Source of the DNA: Lathyrus oleraceus
Lineage: Eukaryota; Streptophyta; Magnoliopsida; Fabales; Fabaceae
NCBI RefSeq assembly: GCF_024323335.1
Contig: NC_066581.1
Location: 179,979,330 to 180,043,329, forward strand
Length of the DNA stretch: 64,000 nt
Direction: 5' to 3'
Numbering within the stretch: the stretch's first letter is position 1; every line of letters starts with the position of its first letter. The translations under genes were made by a program, and so were the position numbers. The notes beneath the pieces were generated by a model that saw nothing but the letters and a program-made list of their open reading frames with translations, was not told the DNA's origin and searched no databases. This document shows, piece by piece, positions 34,758-47,192 of the stretch.

Positions 34758-35939
34758 TCAAAGTATGTTGTCTATTAATTGATCCTTGGAGGTTCTCCAA
34801 TCCAAAGGAAGATCGTCCACTGCATTTGAACTTTCAACCTCCTCATTTTCACAACCGTTATCTTTTTCTTTCTCATGGTCCACCGTTTTAGGCTGATCAA
34901 TTTCTTTTTCGGGTTCTTTGAGAATGTCTTGTGAAGATACACCTACATCATGAAAAGATACACCTTTCCCGACACTTCTCGGATAAAATTCATCAAAAGT
35001 GACATGTACCGACTCTTCAATAATAAGTAATCTTTTGTTATAAATCCTATAAGCTTTGCTCGATTGAGAGTATCCAAGGAAGATACCTTCATCGTATTTT
35101 GCATCAAACTTTCCAAGATTATCCTTTCCGTTATTTAAAACAAAACATTTGCATCCAAAAGCGTTCAGATGCGGTAGATTTGGTTTTCTACCCTTTAGTA
35201 GTTCATAAGGAGTTTTGTCTAAAACATGACGTATTAGTATCCTATTTAATACATAACATGTCATGCTAATGACATCGGCCCATAAATACTTAGGTAGATT
35301 ACCCTTATTGAGCATAGTTCTAGCCAACTCCTCTAAAACACGATTTTTGCATCCACAACACCGTTTTATTGTGGAGTTCTTGAAGCGGAAAAATTATGCT
35401 CAATGCCATGTTTATCACAATACTTCTCAAATAGGTGGTTTTCAAATTCACCTCCACGATCGCTTCGGATAACAATTATTTTTAAATTCATCTTATTTTG
35501 GGATAACCTTGCAAATTGTGTGAAAGCTGAAAAAGTCATATTTACTATGCAAAAAGATGACCCAATAAAATCTCGAGTAATCGTCTACTATCACAAAACC
35601 ATAGTAATTACCACTTATGTTTTTGGATCTTGAGGGACCAAAGAGATTCATATGAAGAAGCTCAAGATGTCTCAAAGTTGAAACAATGATTTTGGGTTTA
35701 AACGAGACTCTTGTTTACTTACTCATTTGACTTACATCGCATAAATGGTCTTTTGAAAACTTTATTTTTGGTAGACCGATTACTAAATCTTTTGAAGTCA
35801 CTTTGTTTAGTAAATCAAAGTTGACATGAGCTAGGCGTCTATGCCATAACCAAGAGTCTTCACTCATGGTCACTAGACACTTAGTTCCTGTCAAGGATAC
35901 GTCATATAAGTTAAGCATATAGGAGTTATTAACCCTCAA
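34758..35939 (-). pseudogene. Outer copia integrase, broken
   Basis: Encodes the zinc-binding start (WHRRLAHVNFDLLNKV ... LCDVSQ), core pieces (LLHMNLFGPSRSKNISG, FVIVDDYSRFYWV) and the C-terminal part (LPHLNAFGCKCFVLNNG, EGIFLGYSQSSKAYRIYN). The usual C-x2-C of the zinc finger and the D of the LLHMDL motif are altered, and frame breaks occur near 35490 and 35330. Integrase would insert the cDNA; this copy is inactive. Confidence 0.78.
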
Positions 35940-36020
35940 GCCTTTAAATATACAAACTTTCTTTTCATTATGTTAAAACATGCAACACGTATTTGTAAAA
36001 GTAAGTTTAAATCCGTTGTC

Positions 36021-36266
36021 TCATAGTTGACTAATGTTAAGAAGATTATGTTTAAGACCTTCAACTAACATAACATCGAAGATAGTAGTAGACGAGGGAT
36101 TACCTATAATACATTTTCTAAGTATTGATCCCTTGTTGTTGTCTCCATAGGTAACAAAACCCTTCTTGTTTGGCACAAAGTCAATGAATAGAGAGATGTC
36201 ACCCGTCATATGTCTTGAGCATCCACTATCGAGAAACCACATTTTTTTTCCGTCGAGCCAATACAT
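36021..36266 (-). pseudogene. Outer copia protease fragment
   Basis: An aspartic protease start, WFLDSGCSRHMTGDISLF, with an intact D-S-G, followed by ITYGD-like and NLLNISQL segments. It lies between gag and integrase in the usual copia order. Flanking frames are broken. Confidence 0.8.
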
Positions 36267-36439
36267 TCAACATTCTTCTTCTTCTTTTTGTTGGCCATGA
36301 AGCAAATCTTGGCTGACTCAACATTTGAACTTGAGCTTTAATCACTTGAACAATCACTTTCACTCTCCCAAGAAATATAGTCACTTCTACACTTGTTAGA
36401 TTTCTTGTAATGACCTTTCTCATTGTCTTTCTTGATCAA

Positions 36440-37217
36440 TGGATAATCTGGCCTATGATGACCAACTTTTCCATAATTGTAGCATGAACTTCTAAGCTTA
36501 CCCTTCTTATTCTCATCTTACTTTGAGGAGTTCAATATCCTTATAGGGTTGATTAGATTCTTATCGGAGTGCTTGACTCCATTTTCCCTTATGTACCTAT
36601 GGTACCTTTTAACGAACAACCACATTTCTTCATCATCAAAAAATTTGTCATATCTTGTTTCACAATCACTTTGCTCATTGGTTGAGGACTTTGAACTTGA
36701 AGCCTTTAGAGAAATAAAATTCTTTTCTACCTCATTGTCCTTGCCTTTCTCCTTCTTTATATTCTTCTCATGCTTTTTCTTATATTTTTCCAAGCAAGTG
36801 AGTTCTTGCTCGTGTTCTTCTAGCTTGCCAAATAAAGTAGTGAGATCAAGTGTTTTAAGATCACTCGCTTCTTTGATTGCGGCGACCTTAGGTTTCCATT
36901 CCATATTAAGACACCTAAAAACTTTATTAGTAACAATATCATTGGAAATAGGCTTAATTAAAGCATTCAAACGATTTATAAGATGTGTGAACCTCTTTTG
37001 CATATCGGCAATGGTTTCACCATGCTTCATGCGAAATAGTTCAAAATCTTGATTTAAGGTGTTAACCCTAGCTTGTTTGGCTTCATTAGTTCCTTCATGG
37101 GAAACTTTTAATGCATCCCACATAACTTTGGCGGTTTCACAATGGGAAATACGATAATATTCATCAACATCAAGTGCAGATATGAGATTATGTTGTGCCT
37201 TCCAATCACGTGACCGC
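36440..37217 (-). pseudogene. Outer copia gag, C-terminal part, cut by the SIRE insertion
   Basis: The frame from 37123 to 36518 holds a copia-type gag (MWDALKVSHEGTNEAKQ, LEEHEQELTCLEKY). A zinc knuckle follows near 36450-36490 in which two of three cysteines read as Tyr (SCYNYGKVGHHRPDYP). At 37213-37217 gag is interrupted by the nested element; its N-terminal part resumes at 46576. Confidence 0.8.
37213..37217. repeat. Target duplication of the nested SIRE element, left copy
   Basis: ACCGC, repeated at 46576-46580 on the far side of the insertion. Five bases is the normal LTR-retrotransposon duplication. Confidence 0.85.
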
Positions 37218-38175
37218 TGGAATTCTGGTATCAGATATGAGATGTCGAAGGTAATGTCACGACACTAATATCTGAACAATACAAACAAGATAAAAGATAA
37301 AGTACAGTAATGCAAGAGACACAAGCAATTGTTAACCCAATTCGGTGCAAACTCACCTACGTCTGGGGGCTACCAAGCCAGGAAGAAAATCTACTAAATA
37401 GAATCAGTTCAAAGACTCTCATTAAACAACTTCAAGTTACAGTCTTTTCACCTAATCTTTACCCATGTGACTTCTACCTAAGAACTCTTAGATATGAGAT
37501 CCTACTCACTCCCCCTCAATCACAGCAGTGATATAAAATAAGACTTACAATGAAAAGAAGACACTCTTTAAAGACACATACTTGATCTTACTTAAAAGCT
37601 TCAATCAAGTAAACACACACTCATGCTTCAAAGCTTAGAGTGACAAATTACAACTAAAAAATTAGACCAATTCAATCATCTATGGATGAATTGAATGGCT
37701 TACAATTCACACGACCACACAAGACTAAAACCCTTATTCTCTCTCAATATTCTGTTCGTTATTTCTTGTGTATCAAATCAGGTTTTCCATGTCCTTTTTA
37801 TAGAAGAAATTGGCTGGGCTTGGACATAATAAAACCCTAAAATTATTTTCCATTCATATCTTCTCATGACAGTTGATTAGATCTCTTTGGAAAATAAGTC
37901 AATCTAGTTGTAATTACTGATTGATAGCGTGTTCAATCATCTCATCAATCATACACAGATTTGCATTAAAAACGCAATCACATAATACATAACATTTAGA
38001 CTGAATGTTCTGTATACAGATGTCATGATATCGGGTCTGACATCTCAGTAAAATCCTGCATATTCTCATTTTAAACATCCTGCAGGTACATGTTATCTTA
38101 TGTCAAGACAACACATGTGACAACTTGTGGACACTCTAGGTTTTACCAAATTGCTGCCAACACATAGAACCAACA
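37218..38175 (-). repeat. 3' LTR of the nested SIRE element
   Basis: Starts TGGAATTCTGGTATC and ends GAACCAACA; nearly identical to 45617-46575. Confidence 0.92.
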
Positions 38176-38187
38176 AACTCCCCCTTT
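38176..38187 (-). other. Polypurine tract of the nested SIRE element
   Basis: Plus strand AACTCCCCCTTT, so AAAGGGGGAGTT in element sense, directly abutting the 3' LTR. It primes plus-strand DNA synthesis. Confidence 0.8.
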
Positions 38188-38832
38188 GGCAAATTTTGGC
38201 TAAAACATATATCAGTCTATTTATTCACAAGAGTACAAAACATATCAGCAGTTAAGCAGCAACAGAAGCAATAAACCACACATTTACTAGCAACTATAAT
38301 AGCAACTAGTAAAACACACAATAAACACATAAGTGCTTCTTCTCCCCCTAAGTCTGTTCAATGCAGACAACTCCTTCAACAACAATAACACCTGTAGCAT
38401 CCAGAACCACCCATCTGACATCTCCTTAAACATCACATGTACAACACAGAACATTATTCTGTTCAACATCAGCTGTCATCTGTTTAGCCTAGCTACTTCA
38501 GCATATATTAACTGCAACTCTCCACATATTAACTTCTCCCCCTTTTTAGTCAAAATAGACCAAAATGACTAATTAGACAAAATAAATGTCAATTAGTCCA
38601 ACAGAGAATGTCATAACATATAAAATGTTAGAACATAATGTCAGGTGTTACAGAACCATAATTATACACAGCTATATGAGCTGAGATAAAAAGAAATCCA
38701 GAGAACTCACAAAGAACCCAAAAATTACATCATGGCATCAAACAAGACTGCCAAAAAAAACATCAAACATCAAATCATCAAAGCATCCAGAACAACATAT
38801 CATCATAACAGGGGGACCATCTTCACCACAAC
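38188..38832. other. Non-coding stretch between env-like frame and 3' LTR
   Basis: No gene. Contains further C-rich blocks (CTTCTCCCCCTAAG near 38338, CTTCTCCCCCTTTTTAG near 38529), purine-rich in element sense, as often seen near the 3' end of SIRE elements. Confidence 0.5.
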
Positions 38833-40623
38833 TCAATCTGAGGAGCTAGCATCTTCATCAGCTTCAGATCCAGAACTGCCACTTGATTTATCTTGAGATT
38901 CAGACCTCTCACTTGAGGTGTGGGCATCTGTTTCCTTGGATTCACCAACATTATCCATATCTCCTTGCTCCAAGCTATTAATTAGAACCTCTAAAGCTTC
39001 TTTCCTAGCCTTAGCCACCCTAATCCCAGTCTCCAATTCCTTACAGGTCTCTTTCAATTCAGCAATTAGGCCACCTTGAGAAGCTGGCTTCTTCATAGCA
39101 GATGTCATGACAATGTCATTGACATGACTGCCTTCAAATAACTTGTAATGAACTGACAATGGAGGTTTTCTTCTACTAGGGATATCACTTGTGCTCAAAA
39201 TACCAGGTTGCTGGCTTAGGATTATCCCACAAATTATTGAGGGAAAAGCAATTGGCAGCTTCACTGCATTTGTGGAAGCATGTTTGACAATTTGTTCAAA
39301 CATGAACCTTCCATAATCAAAGTTAAGCTTGGTTCCAATGGCAAATATGATCCTTCCAAGCGCATTAAAGATTGTTGAGATGTGGTTTGTTGGTACCCAA
39401 TTGGCTGACCCTATCTTATGCAAGATAGCATATTTCACAATTAATTTTCCAGCAGAGAGATGCTTTTTGCTTGACCATTCCTTGACTTGTCCAACAGTTA
39501 TTGTCCTACAGACTTCATTGTCTGTGGCCTCTAATTCAACAGCTCCTTCTGTTCCTCTTCCTAGGAACTTATTGATCACAGTTGGAGAGAACCTTACACA
39601 CATTCCTTTAACAAACACCTTGTAAAACTCTTTGTTGTTCTTGTCAGCAATGTCCTCAGGGATGTTCACCACAAACTTCTTAACAAGACCTTCAAAACAT
39701 TGGGGTAATCCACTAACTGTTTTCATTAAACCAGTAGACTTGATCAATTCCATAACCTCCTTAATTTCCAAAGTATCCTTTCCCAGTTCCCTTTCCACAG
39801 CCACTCTCCTTTGTATAACAAATTTCCACTTGGCTACACCATCTTCCAGATGGAAGGAAATGTTATCCAAATGCACAGCAGCAACCTTAGCAGGGGGTTT
39901 TCTAACAGTTTACTTTTTGATAGGAGAGATGTCTGGGACATCGTCTTCAACATCATCCTCTGACTCAGAACTTTCTCTGACCTTTCTCTTCTTTATCTCC
40001 ACTTTACTCCATGACTTTGAATGACCTACAACAGTAGCCTTCTTACTAGTTCTGGCTGTCATCATCTCAGCCACAGACCTCCCCTTCCTGGTCTTCATTC
40101 TCTTAGCAACCCTTGGCTCCAAGTGATGAAGAAAGGTGTCATCTTCATCATCTGAGCTTTCTTCTTCCAAGTCAATCACCTTCTTACCAGAGTCATGCTT
40201 CTGAGAAGCATCTACAGATTTCTTACTAGGCACGGTTTTCCCTAAAGAACACAGTCCCTCAGCAGCAATATCTTTCTCTGACCTAGATAAATCGTCATCT
40301 TTCTCATTGTGAGGTTCCACCTCAGGTGAGGGGTCCCTTCTAGATAGAGGAGTCGAAACTCCCTTGACTGAGTGTCCTTCATTTAGGATACTCGTGACCA
40401 GATTCCTAATGACACGATCAGTATAATGCATGTCATCCTTAGAGGGAGGGTTATCAGAACTATTACCTTGAGTATTTCCTGCCGTGGAAGATGGACCAGG
40501 GGCGTTGCCTGGGATGACTGATAGGGGAATAACTTCCAAAATGTCTTCGTGAAGAAAATCCATGGAGGGTGTTCTTGCTTTGTGCACAGGTTTAGAACCA
40601 GAGGATGAAGGATGTTGTGACAT
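38833..40623 (-). pseudogene. SIRE env-like frame with one internal stop
   Basis: Read leftward from ATG 40623, this frame follows pol, the position of the env-like gene of SIRE elements. The first part (to 39910) is Ser/acidic-rich with basic clusters (KRMKTRKGR, KKRKVRE). A TAA at 39910-39912 interrupts it. The second part, to 38833, is a globular domain resembling the conserved 'putative plant transposon protein' domain (FYKVFVKGMCVRFSPTVIN, SANWVPTNHISTI), then a coiled-coil-like stretch and an acidic Ser-rich end. No clear signal peptide or fusion segment is visible. The role of such proteins is not established. One stop in about 1.8 kb suggests recent loss. Confidence 0.75.
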
Positions 40624-40830
40624 CTTGTTGAGCTTGTGAAAGAATTTTTGTTGCCCTAGCAGAGATGGTCGATACAGTTTGATGAAGATGGAAGTGGTTG
40701 AGTTGAGGTTGCGTGTAGAAATGCTATAGATGGTAGTTCCAATACTAGGTAATGATTTACCATAAATGGGGCACTTTCTTTTAAGTGGGCAGACAATATT
40801 TTTATTACCTTTTCCACTCCAAATTAATTG

Positions 40831-43571
40831 CTATAAATTCTCATGGATATAAATCCCTAATTTCCCTCTTAAACATTCAAATTGATTAGCATCCAAAGCC
40901 TTTGTAAATATGTCAGCTAATTGCATTTCAGTAGTAACATGCTCCAGGGCTATGATTTTCTCTTCCACTAGTTCTCTAATAAAGTGATGACGAATATCAA
41001 TGTGCTTTGTCCTGCTGTGCTGAATAGGATTCTTAGAAATATTTATAGCACTCAGGTTGTCACAGTACAATGTCATGACATCTTCTGTGACATTGTATTC
41101 AGTCAACATTTGTTTCATCCAAACCAGTTGAGAACAACTACTCCCAGCTGCTATGTATTCAGCTTCAGCAGTGGATAGGGACACACAATTTTGTTTCTTG
41201 CTAAACCATGATATCAAGTTGTTCCCCAAGAAGAAACATCCTCCTGATGTGCTTTTCCTATCATCAACACTACCAGCCCAGTCAGCATCATAGTATCCAG
41301 TCAACATAGATCCAGAACCATGAGTATACAACATCCCATAGTCACTGGTGTCATTGACATATTTCAATATCCTCTTCACTGGTTTATGTGACTGACTTTT
41401 GGTTCAGCTTGATATCTAGCACAAACACCTACAGCAAAAGCAATGTCAGGTCTGCTTGCTGTGAGATATAGCAGACTTTCTATCATGCTTCTGTAGAGAC
41501 TTTGATCTACAGTAACACCATTTTCATCTTTGGAGACTTTTAGATGTGTAGGAGCAGGTGTTCTTTTATGACTTGCATTCTCCATGCCAAACTTATTAAC
41601 AATGTTTTTGGCATATTTGCTTTGAGATAGAAAGATAGAATCTTCCATCTGCTTGACTTGTAGCCCAAGAAAATAGGTCAGCTCTCCAACAAGGCTCATT
41701 TCAAACTCAGACTGCATTTGTTTAACGAAATGTTCTACCATCTGATCTGACATCCCACCAAACACAATATCATCCACATATATTTGAGCCACCATGAGTT
41801 TTCCTCCTTCATTCTTAACAAATAGGGTCTTGTCAATACCTCCTTTCCTGTATCCATTGTTAGTGAGGAACACTGTGAGTCTCTCATACCAAGCCCTAGG
41901 AGCTTGTTTCAAACCATATAGGGCTTTCCTCAACTTGTACACATGCTTTGGAAGATTTGGATATGTGAATCCTTTAGGTTGTTCAACATATACTTCCTCA
42001 TTTAAGTAGCCATTCAAGAAGGCACTTTTTACATCCATTTGGAACAGTTTGAACTTCAGAGTACATGCCACTCCAAGAAATAGTCTAATGGACTCCAGAC
42101 GAGCTACAGGAGAAAATGTTTCATCAAAATCTACTCCTTCAACTTGAGTATATCCTTGTGCTACTAATCTTGCTTTGTTTTTAGTAACCACCCATTGTTC
42201 ATCATATTTATTCTTATACACCCACTTTGTACCTATGACATTTATTCCTTCAGGTCTGGGAACCAGTTCCCATACTTCATTCCTCTTGAATTGATCTAAC
42301 TCCTCCTGCATGGCATTGATCCAGAGCTCATCAGTCAAGGCTTCCTTGACATTCCTAGGCTCAATCTTGGACACAAAGCAGCCATGTGAGATCACTTCCC
42401 TTGATCTAGTTATGACCCCTTTATTTGGGTCTCCAATAATGAAATCTTTGGGATGATCCTTCTGAATTCTGATGGAGGGTCCCTTGTTGATTTTGTCATC
42501 CTCAGGTTCAGCTTGAGGAGGTTCACTCTCATTATTTTTGTCTGAGACATCAGCTGAGGGATCAGTTAGAGATGTCTCAATATCATTTGTGACATCAGTC
42601 TGTTGATCATCAACCACAACATTGATAGATTCCATCATTACTTTTGTTCTGGAATTTAAGACTTTATAAGCTCTGCTGTTTGTTGAGTAGCCCAGAAATA
42701 TTTCTTCATCACTTTTGGGATCCATCTTCCTTCTTTGTTCACGATCAGTCAGGATATAACATTTACTACCAATCACATGGAAGTATTTGACTGTGGGTCT
42801 TCTCCCTTTCCAGACTTCATATAAGGTAGTAGGAGTTCCTTTCTTCAAGGTTACTCTGTTGTGAACATAGCAGGCTGTGTTCATAGCTTCAGCCCAAAAG
42901 TGGTAGGGCAATTTCTTTGCATGAATCATAACTCTGGCTGATTCTTGGAGAGTTCTATTTTTCCTTTCTACCACACCATTTTGCTGGGGAGTAATGGGAG
43001 ATGAGAACTCATGACTGAATCCTTCTGATGCACATAATTCAGCAAATTTTCTATTTTCAAATTCCTTCCCATGATCACTTCTGATTTTAATAACTTGACT
43101 TTCCTTTTCTCTTTGAAGTCTTAGACAAAGATCTTTGAAAACTTCAAATACATCGGATTTTTCTCTTATAAAATTGACCCAGGTGTATCTGGAGAAGTCA
43201 TCCACCACTACATAAGCATACTTCTCCCCACCAAGACTTTCCACCTGCATGGGACCCATCAAATCCATATGTAGAAGTTCTAGCACTCTGGAAGTGGTGT
43301 CATGTTTGAGCTTCTGATGTGACATCTTTGTTTGTTTTCCAATCTGACATTCTCCATAAATTCTTCCTTCATCAATCTTCAAGTTGGGAATTCCTCTAAC
43401 AGCTTCAACAAATATAATCCTCTTCATTCCTTTAAGATGAAGATGGCCCAATCTTTGATGCCATATCTTCACTTCTTCTTCTTTGGCTAGAGAACACATT
43501 GAAGAATAACCAGTTTCTTGAGAACTCCACATATAGCAGGTGTCCTTAGACCTAACTCCTTTCATGATCAC
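40831..43571 (-). pseudogene. SIRE pol: integrase, reverse transcriptase, RNase H
   Basis: From 43571 leftward: integrase zinc finger (WHQRLGHLHLKG ... YGECQIGKQ, where the first Cys of the pair is Tyr), DDE core (LLHMDLMGPM, RSDHGKEFEN, PQQNGVVERKNRTL), RT (GTKWVYKNKYDE, LFQMDVKSAFLNGYLNEEVY, intact YVDD in AQIYVDDIVFGG), then RNase H (DADWAGSVDDRKSTSGG, SLSTAEAEYIAAGSSC). A frameshift near 41380 separates RT from RNase H, and another near 43580 separates this part from protease. RNase H ends at 40831 (GIYIHENL). Confidence 0.88.
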
Positions 43572-45549
43572 TTCATTTTTTTATTAGTAATCAGACATTC
43601 ATATTTTGTGAAGTTTACAGTTAAACCTTGGTCACATAGTTGACTAATGCTTATTAGGTTTGCAGTTAGTCCCTTAACAAGTAGGACATTGTCAAGATTA
43701 GGAACTCCAGGGCAATTAAGCTTACCAATTCCCTTGATTTCACCCTTTGCTCCATCACCAAAGGTTACATAGCTAGTGGCATGAGGATGAAGGCCAGTTA
43801 GCGGTTTTTGTTTCCAGTCATGTGTCTGGAATACCCACTGTCAAAATACCAGTCTTCTTTGGCTGAAACTCTGAAGGAAGTGTGAGCTATCAGGCTTGTA
43901 ACACCAGTCCTTGGAACCCATTGTTTTCTGCTGACAGGTATGTGATGTTTAGGTCTAGGTTGATGATAAGAAGGACTAGGATAGCCATACAACTTGTAGC
44001 ATAATGGTTTTATGTGGCCAAAATTTCCACAGTAATGACATCTCCATCTTTGGTGTTTCCCTTTCTGTTGTCTTCCTTTATGATGTTGTGACATATGCTG
44101 TGACATCTCTGGTTTGCTACCAGTATGACTACACTTAGGTTTGGATTTAGGTTTGCTACCAGTGTGACTGCATTCAGGTTTAGATTCATTGAACCCAATG
44201 CCAAACTTGTCTCCTGCCATTTGTCCAGTTTGGAGAATTTTGTCTAAGGTGTTAGTTCCATTATTTAGCATTCTGACATACTTTGTCATCTCATCAAGTT
44301 TAGAATTCAAGAACACTGCTTCGGTTTTTAACTTAGAGATGGTTTCCAAATGTTCTGCCTTCTCATTCTCCAGCTATGCTATCACCTTCTTCTGACTCTC
44401 AACTTGTTGACACACTTCTTCACTTCTGTGACACATCTTTCTGTAGGTAGTGGCTAACTCATCAAAGGTCACTTCATCATCACTTGAGTCTTCATCTGAC
44501 CCCCATCTTCCAGTCAAGGCAGTCACAAGATTTGCAGACTCTTTTGATTCACTTTCATCAGACCAAGTAGCAACAAGACTTTTCTTCTGTTTCTTGAGGT
44601 AGGTTCCACATTCAGTTCTAATGTGTCCATACCCATCACATTCATGGCACTGGACTCCTTTTCCTTCTTTGGGCTTTTCATCCGATCTTATTCTTCTTCC
44701 AGCATTGTTGGACTTACTGATGTCAGATGAGATGTTCTTGACATTAGCCTTAGTCCTTACATCCATCTTTTTCAGAAGTCTGTTGAACTGTCTTCCCAGC
44801 AATGCTACATCATTTGTCAGATCTTCATCAATATCTTGACCACTTTCCTCCTCTTTCTCCTTAGTGTTTGACATGAAGGTTATGCTTTTGACTTTCTTTT
44901 CAGGTCCATCACACATTCCCATCTCAAATGTTTGGAGGGATCCAATTAGCTCATCAACTCTCATATTGGAAATATCTTGAGACTCCTCTATGGCTGTCAC
45001 TTTCATGGCAAATCTCTTAGGGAGTGACCTGAGTATTTTCCTCACTAGTTTTTCATCTGACATCTTCTCACCCAGGGCTCCTGAGGCATTAGCAATTTCA
45101 AGGATATTCATATGAAATTCATGAATATTTTCATCTTCTTTCATCCTTAAATTTTCAAACTTGGTAGTGAGCAACTGTAGTCTAGACATCTTTACTCTAG
45201 AGGTGCCTTCATGAGTGGTTTTGAGAATGTTCCAAGCATCTTTAGCCACCTCACATTTGCTTACCAATCTGAAGATATTCTTATCTACTCCATTGAATAT
45301 AGCATTCAATGCTTTAGAGTTCCCAAGGGCTAGAGCATCCTCCTCCTTGGTCCATTGTTCCTCAACCTTCTTATCAGTTGTAGCTTCTCCATCCTTAGTA
45401 ATAACTGGATGTTCCCAGCCTGTTAAAACAACCTTCCAAGCCTTATTATCCAAAGATTTTAGGAAGGTTACCATTCGATGTTTCCAGTAGTCATAGTTGG
45501 ATCCATCTAAAATAGGTGGCCTGGGAACAAATCCTCCATCTCTCTCCAT
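43572..45549 (-). pseudogene. SIRE gag and protease
   Basis: Gag starts at ATG 45549 (MERDGGFVPRPPILDGSNYDY), typical of SIRE/Maximus. A zinc-knuckle-like segment reads CHECDGYGHIRTEC. A TAG at 44374-44376 breaks the frame, which continues in phase to 43798 through a His/Lys-rich stretch and a second knuckle (CHYCGNFGHIKPLC). The protease site reads WYFDSGYSRHMTG (DSG intact, following Cys replaced by Tyr). Frameshifts near 43800 and 43580 break the remainder. Confidence 0.85.
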
Positions 45550-45602
45550 ATTACCAGAAAGTAACGTCCCTAGATCTCACCCAGAACTAGAGCAGGATGC
45601 CT

Positions 45603-45614
45603 GCTCTGATACCA
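45603..45614 (-). other. Primer-binding site of the nested SIRE element
   Basis: TGGTATCAGAGC on the minus strand, two bases from the LTR end at 45617: the initiator Met tRNA type. Confidence 0.9.
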
Positions 45615-45616
45615 AT

Positions 45617-46575
45617 TGAAATTCTGGTATCAGATATGAGATGTCGAAGGTAATGTCACGACACTAATATCTGAACAATACAAACAGGATAAAAGATAAA
45701 GTACAGTAATGCAAGAGACATAAGCAATTGTTAACCCAGTTCGGTGCAAACTCACCTACGTCTGGGGGCTACCAAGCCAGGAAGGAAATCCACTAAATAG
45801 AATCAGTTCAAAGACTCTCAATAAACAACTTCAAGTTACAGTCTTTTCACCTAATCTCTACCCATGTGACTTCTACCTAAGAACTCTTAGATATGAGATC
45901 CTACTCACTCCCCCTCAATCACATCAGTGATATAAAACAAGACTTACAATGAAAAGAAGACACTCTTCAAAGACACATACTTGATCTTACTTAAAAGCTT
46001 CAATCAAGTAAACACACACTCATGCTTCAAAGCTTAGAGTGACAAATTACAACTCAAAAATCAGACCAATTCAATCATCTATGGATGAATTGAATGGCTT
46101 ACAATTCACACGACCACACAAGACTAAAACCCTTATTCTCTCTCAATATTTCGTTCGTTATTTCTTGTGTATCAAATTAGGTTTTCCATGTCCTTTTTAT
46201 AGAAGCAATTGGCTGGGCTTAGACATAATAAAACCCTAAAACTATTTTCCATTCATATCTTTTCATGACAGTTGATTAGATCTCTTTGGAAAATAAGTCA
46301 ATCTAGTTGTAATTACTGATTGATAGCGTGTTCAATCATCTCATCAATCATACACAGATTTGCATTAAAAACGCAATCACATAATACATAACATTCAGAC
46401 TGAATGTTCTGTATATAGATGTCATGACATCGGGTCTGACATCTCAGTAAAATCCTGCATATTCTCATTTTTAACATCCTGCAGGTACATGTTATCTTAT
46501 GTCAAGACAACACATGTGACAACTTGTGAACACTCTTGGTTTTACCAAAATTGCTGCCAACACATAGAACCAACA
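45617..46575 (-). repeat. 5' LTR of the nested SIRE element
   Basis: Starts TGAAATTCTGG and ends GAACCAACA, followed by the ACCGC duplication. It is about 97 percent identical by eye to the 3' LTR. Confidence 0.92.
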
Positions 46576-46679
46576 ACCGCAATTTCTTATCATTATCATT
46601 CCATTGTGCTTCCGGTTATGGTACGACGACACCTTCACCATTGGTCATTGTAATTTGATTAGAACCATTGATGATGACG
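46576..46679 (-). pseudogene. Outer copia gag, N-terminal fragment
   Basis: In minus-strand sense this short stretch carries an ATG near 46674 and runs toward the duplication at 46576-46580, where gag continues beyond the SIRE element at 37213. It includes a stop (TAA near 46614). Removing the insertion and one duplication would rejoin gag across this point. Confidence 0.65.
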
Positions 46680-47116
46680 TCCTATACACCCAAGTTAAAA
46701 AACTTTACAAAAATTATTTTGAAAAATTTAATGGCTAGCGGAAGTGACCTGAATCGATTCGTCTAAACCAAACAACTATCGAAAATCTCGGATATGTGTA
46801 TATAGAATCAAGTTATGATAATGAGAACAAATTTTATCAAAATACTTTTAGTCATAATCACTTGAATGCTATACTAATAGTAAAGTCTATTTCTAATGAC
46901 AAAATACACAAAAACGCAATAGAGACAAATTATCGAACACCTTGTGTGCATTCAATTTAGTTTAGAATTTTGTCTGATTTTGTTGATTTGCAAATCCAAC
47001 CACAATCTAATAGATTATGATAAACTCAACAAAACCTTTTTCAAAAGGTTATCAAAAAGTTTATCCAAACGTATTGATCGTACAATTGATGAATTCAACA
47101 AGTTGCAAATGAAAAG

Positions 47117-47192
<76 letters not shown>

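Larger units (their letters stand above)
37218..46575 (-). mobile_element. Complete nested SIRE/Maximus-type Ty1/copia retrotransposon
   Basis: The 9358-base element has two LTRs of about 958 bases, matching primer and purine tracts, gag, pol and an env-like frame in SIRE order, and a 5-bp duplication. The LTRs differ at roughly 28 positions by eye (about 97 percent identical), so insertion is fairly recent relative to its host element. At least five coding lesions make this copy unable to produce its own full proteins. Confidence 0.92.
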
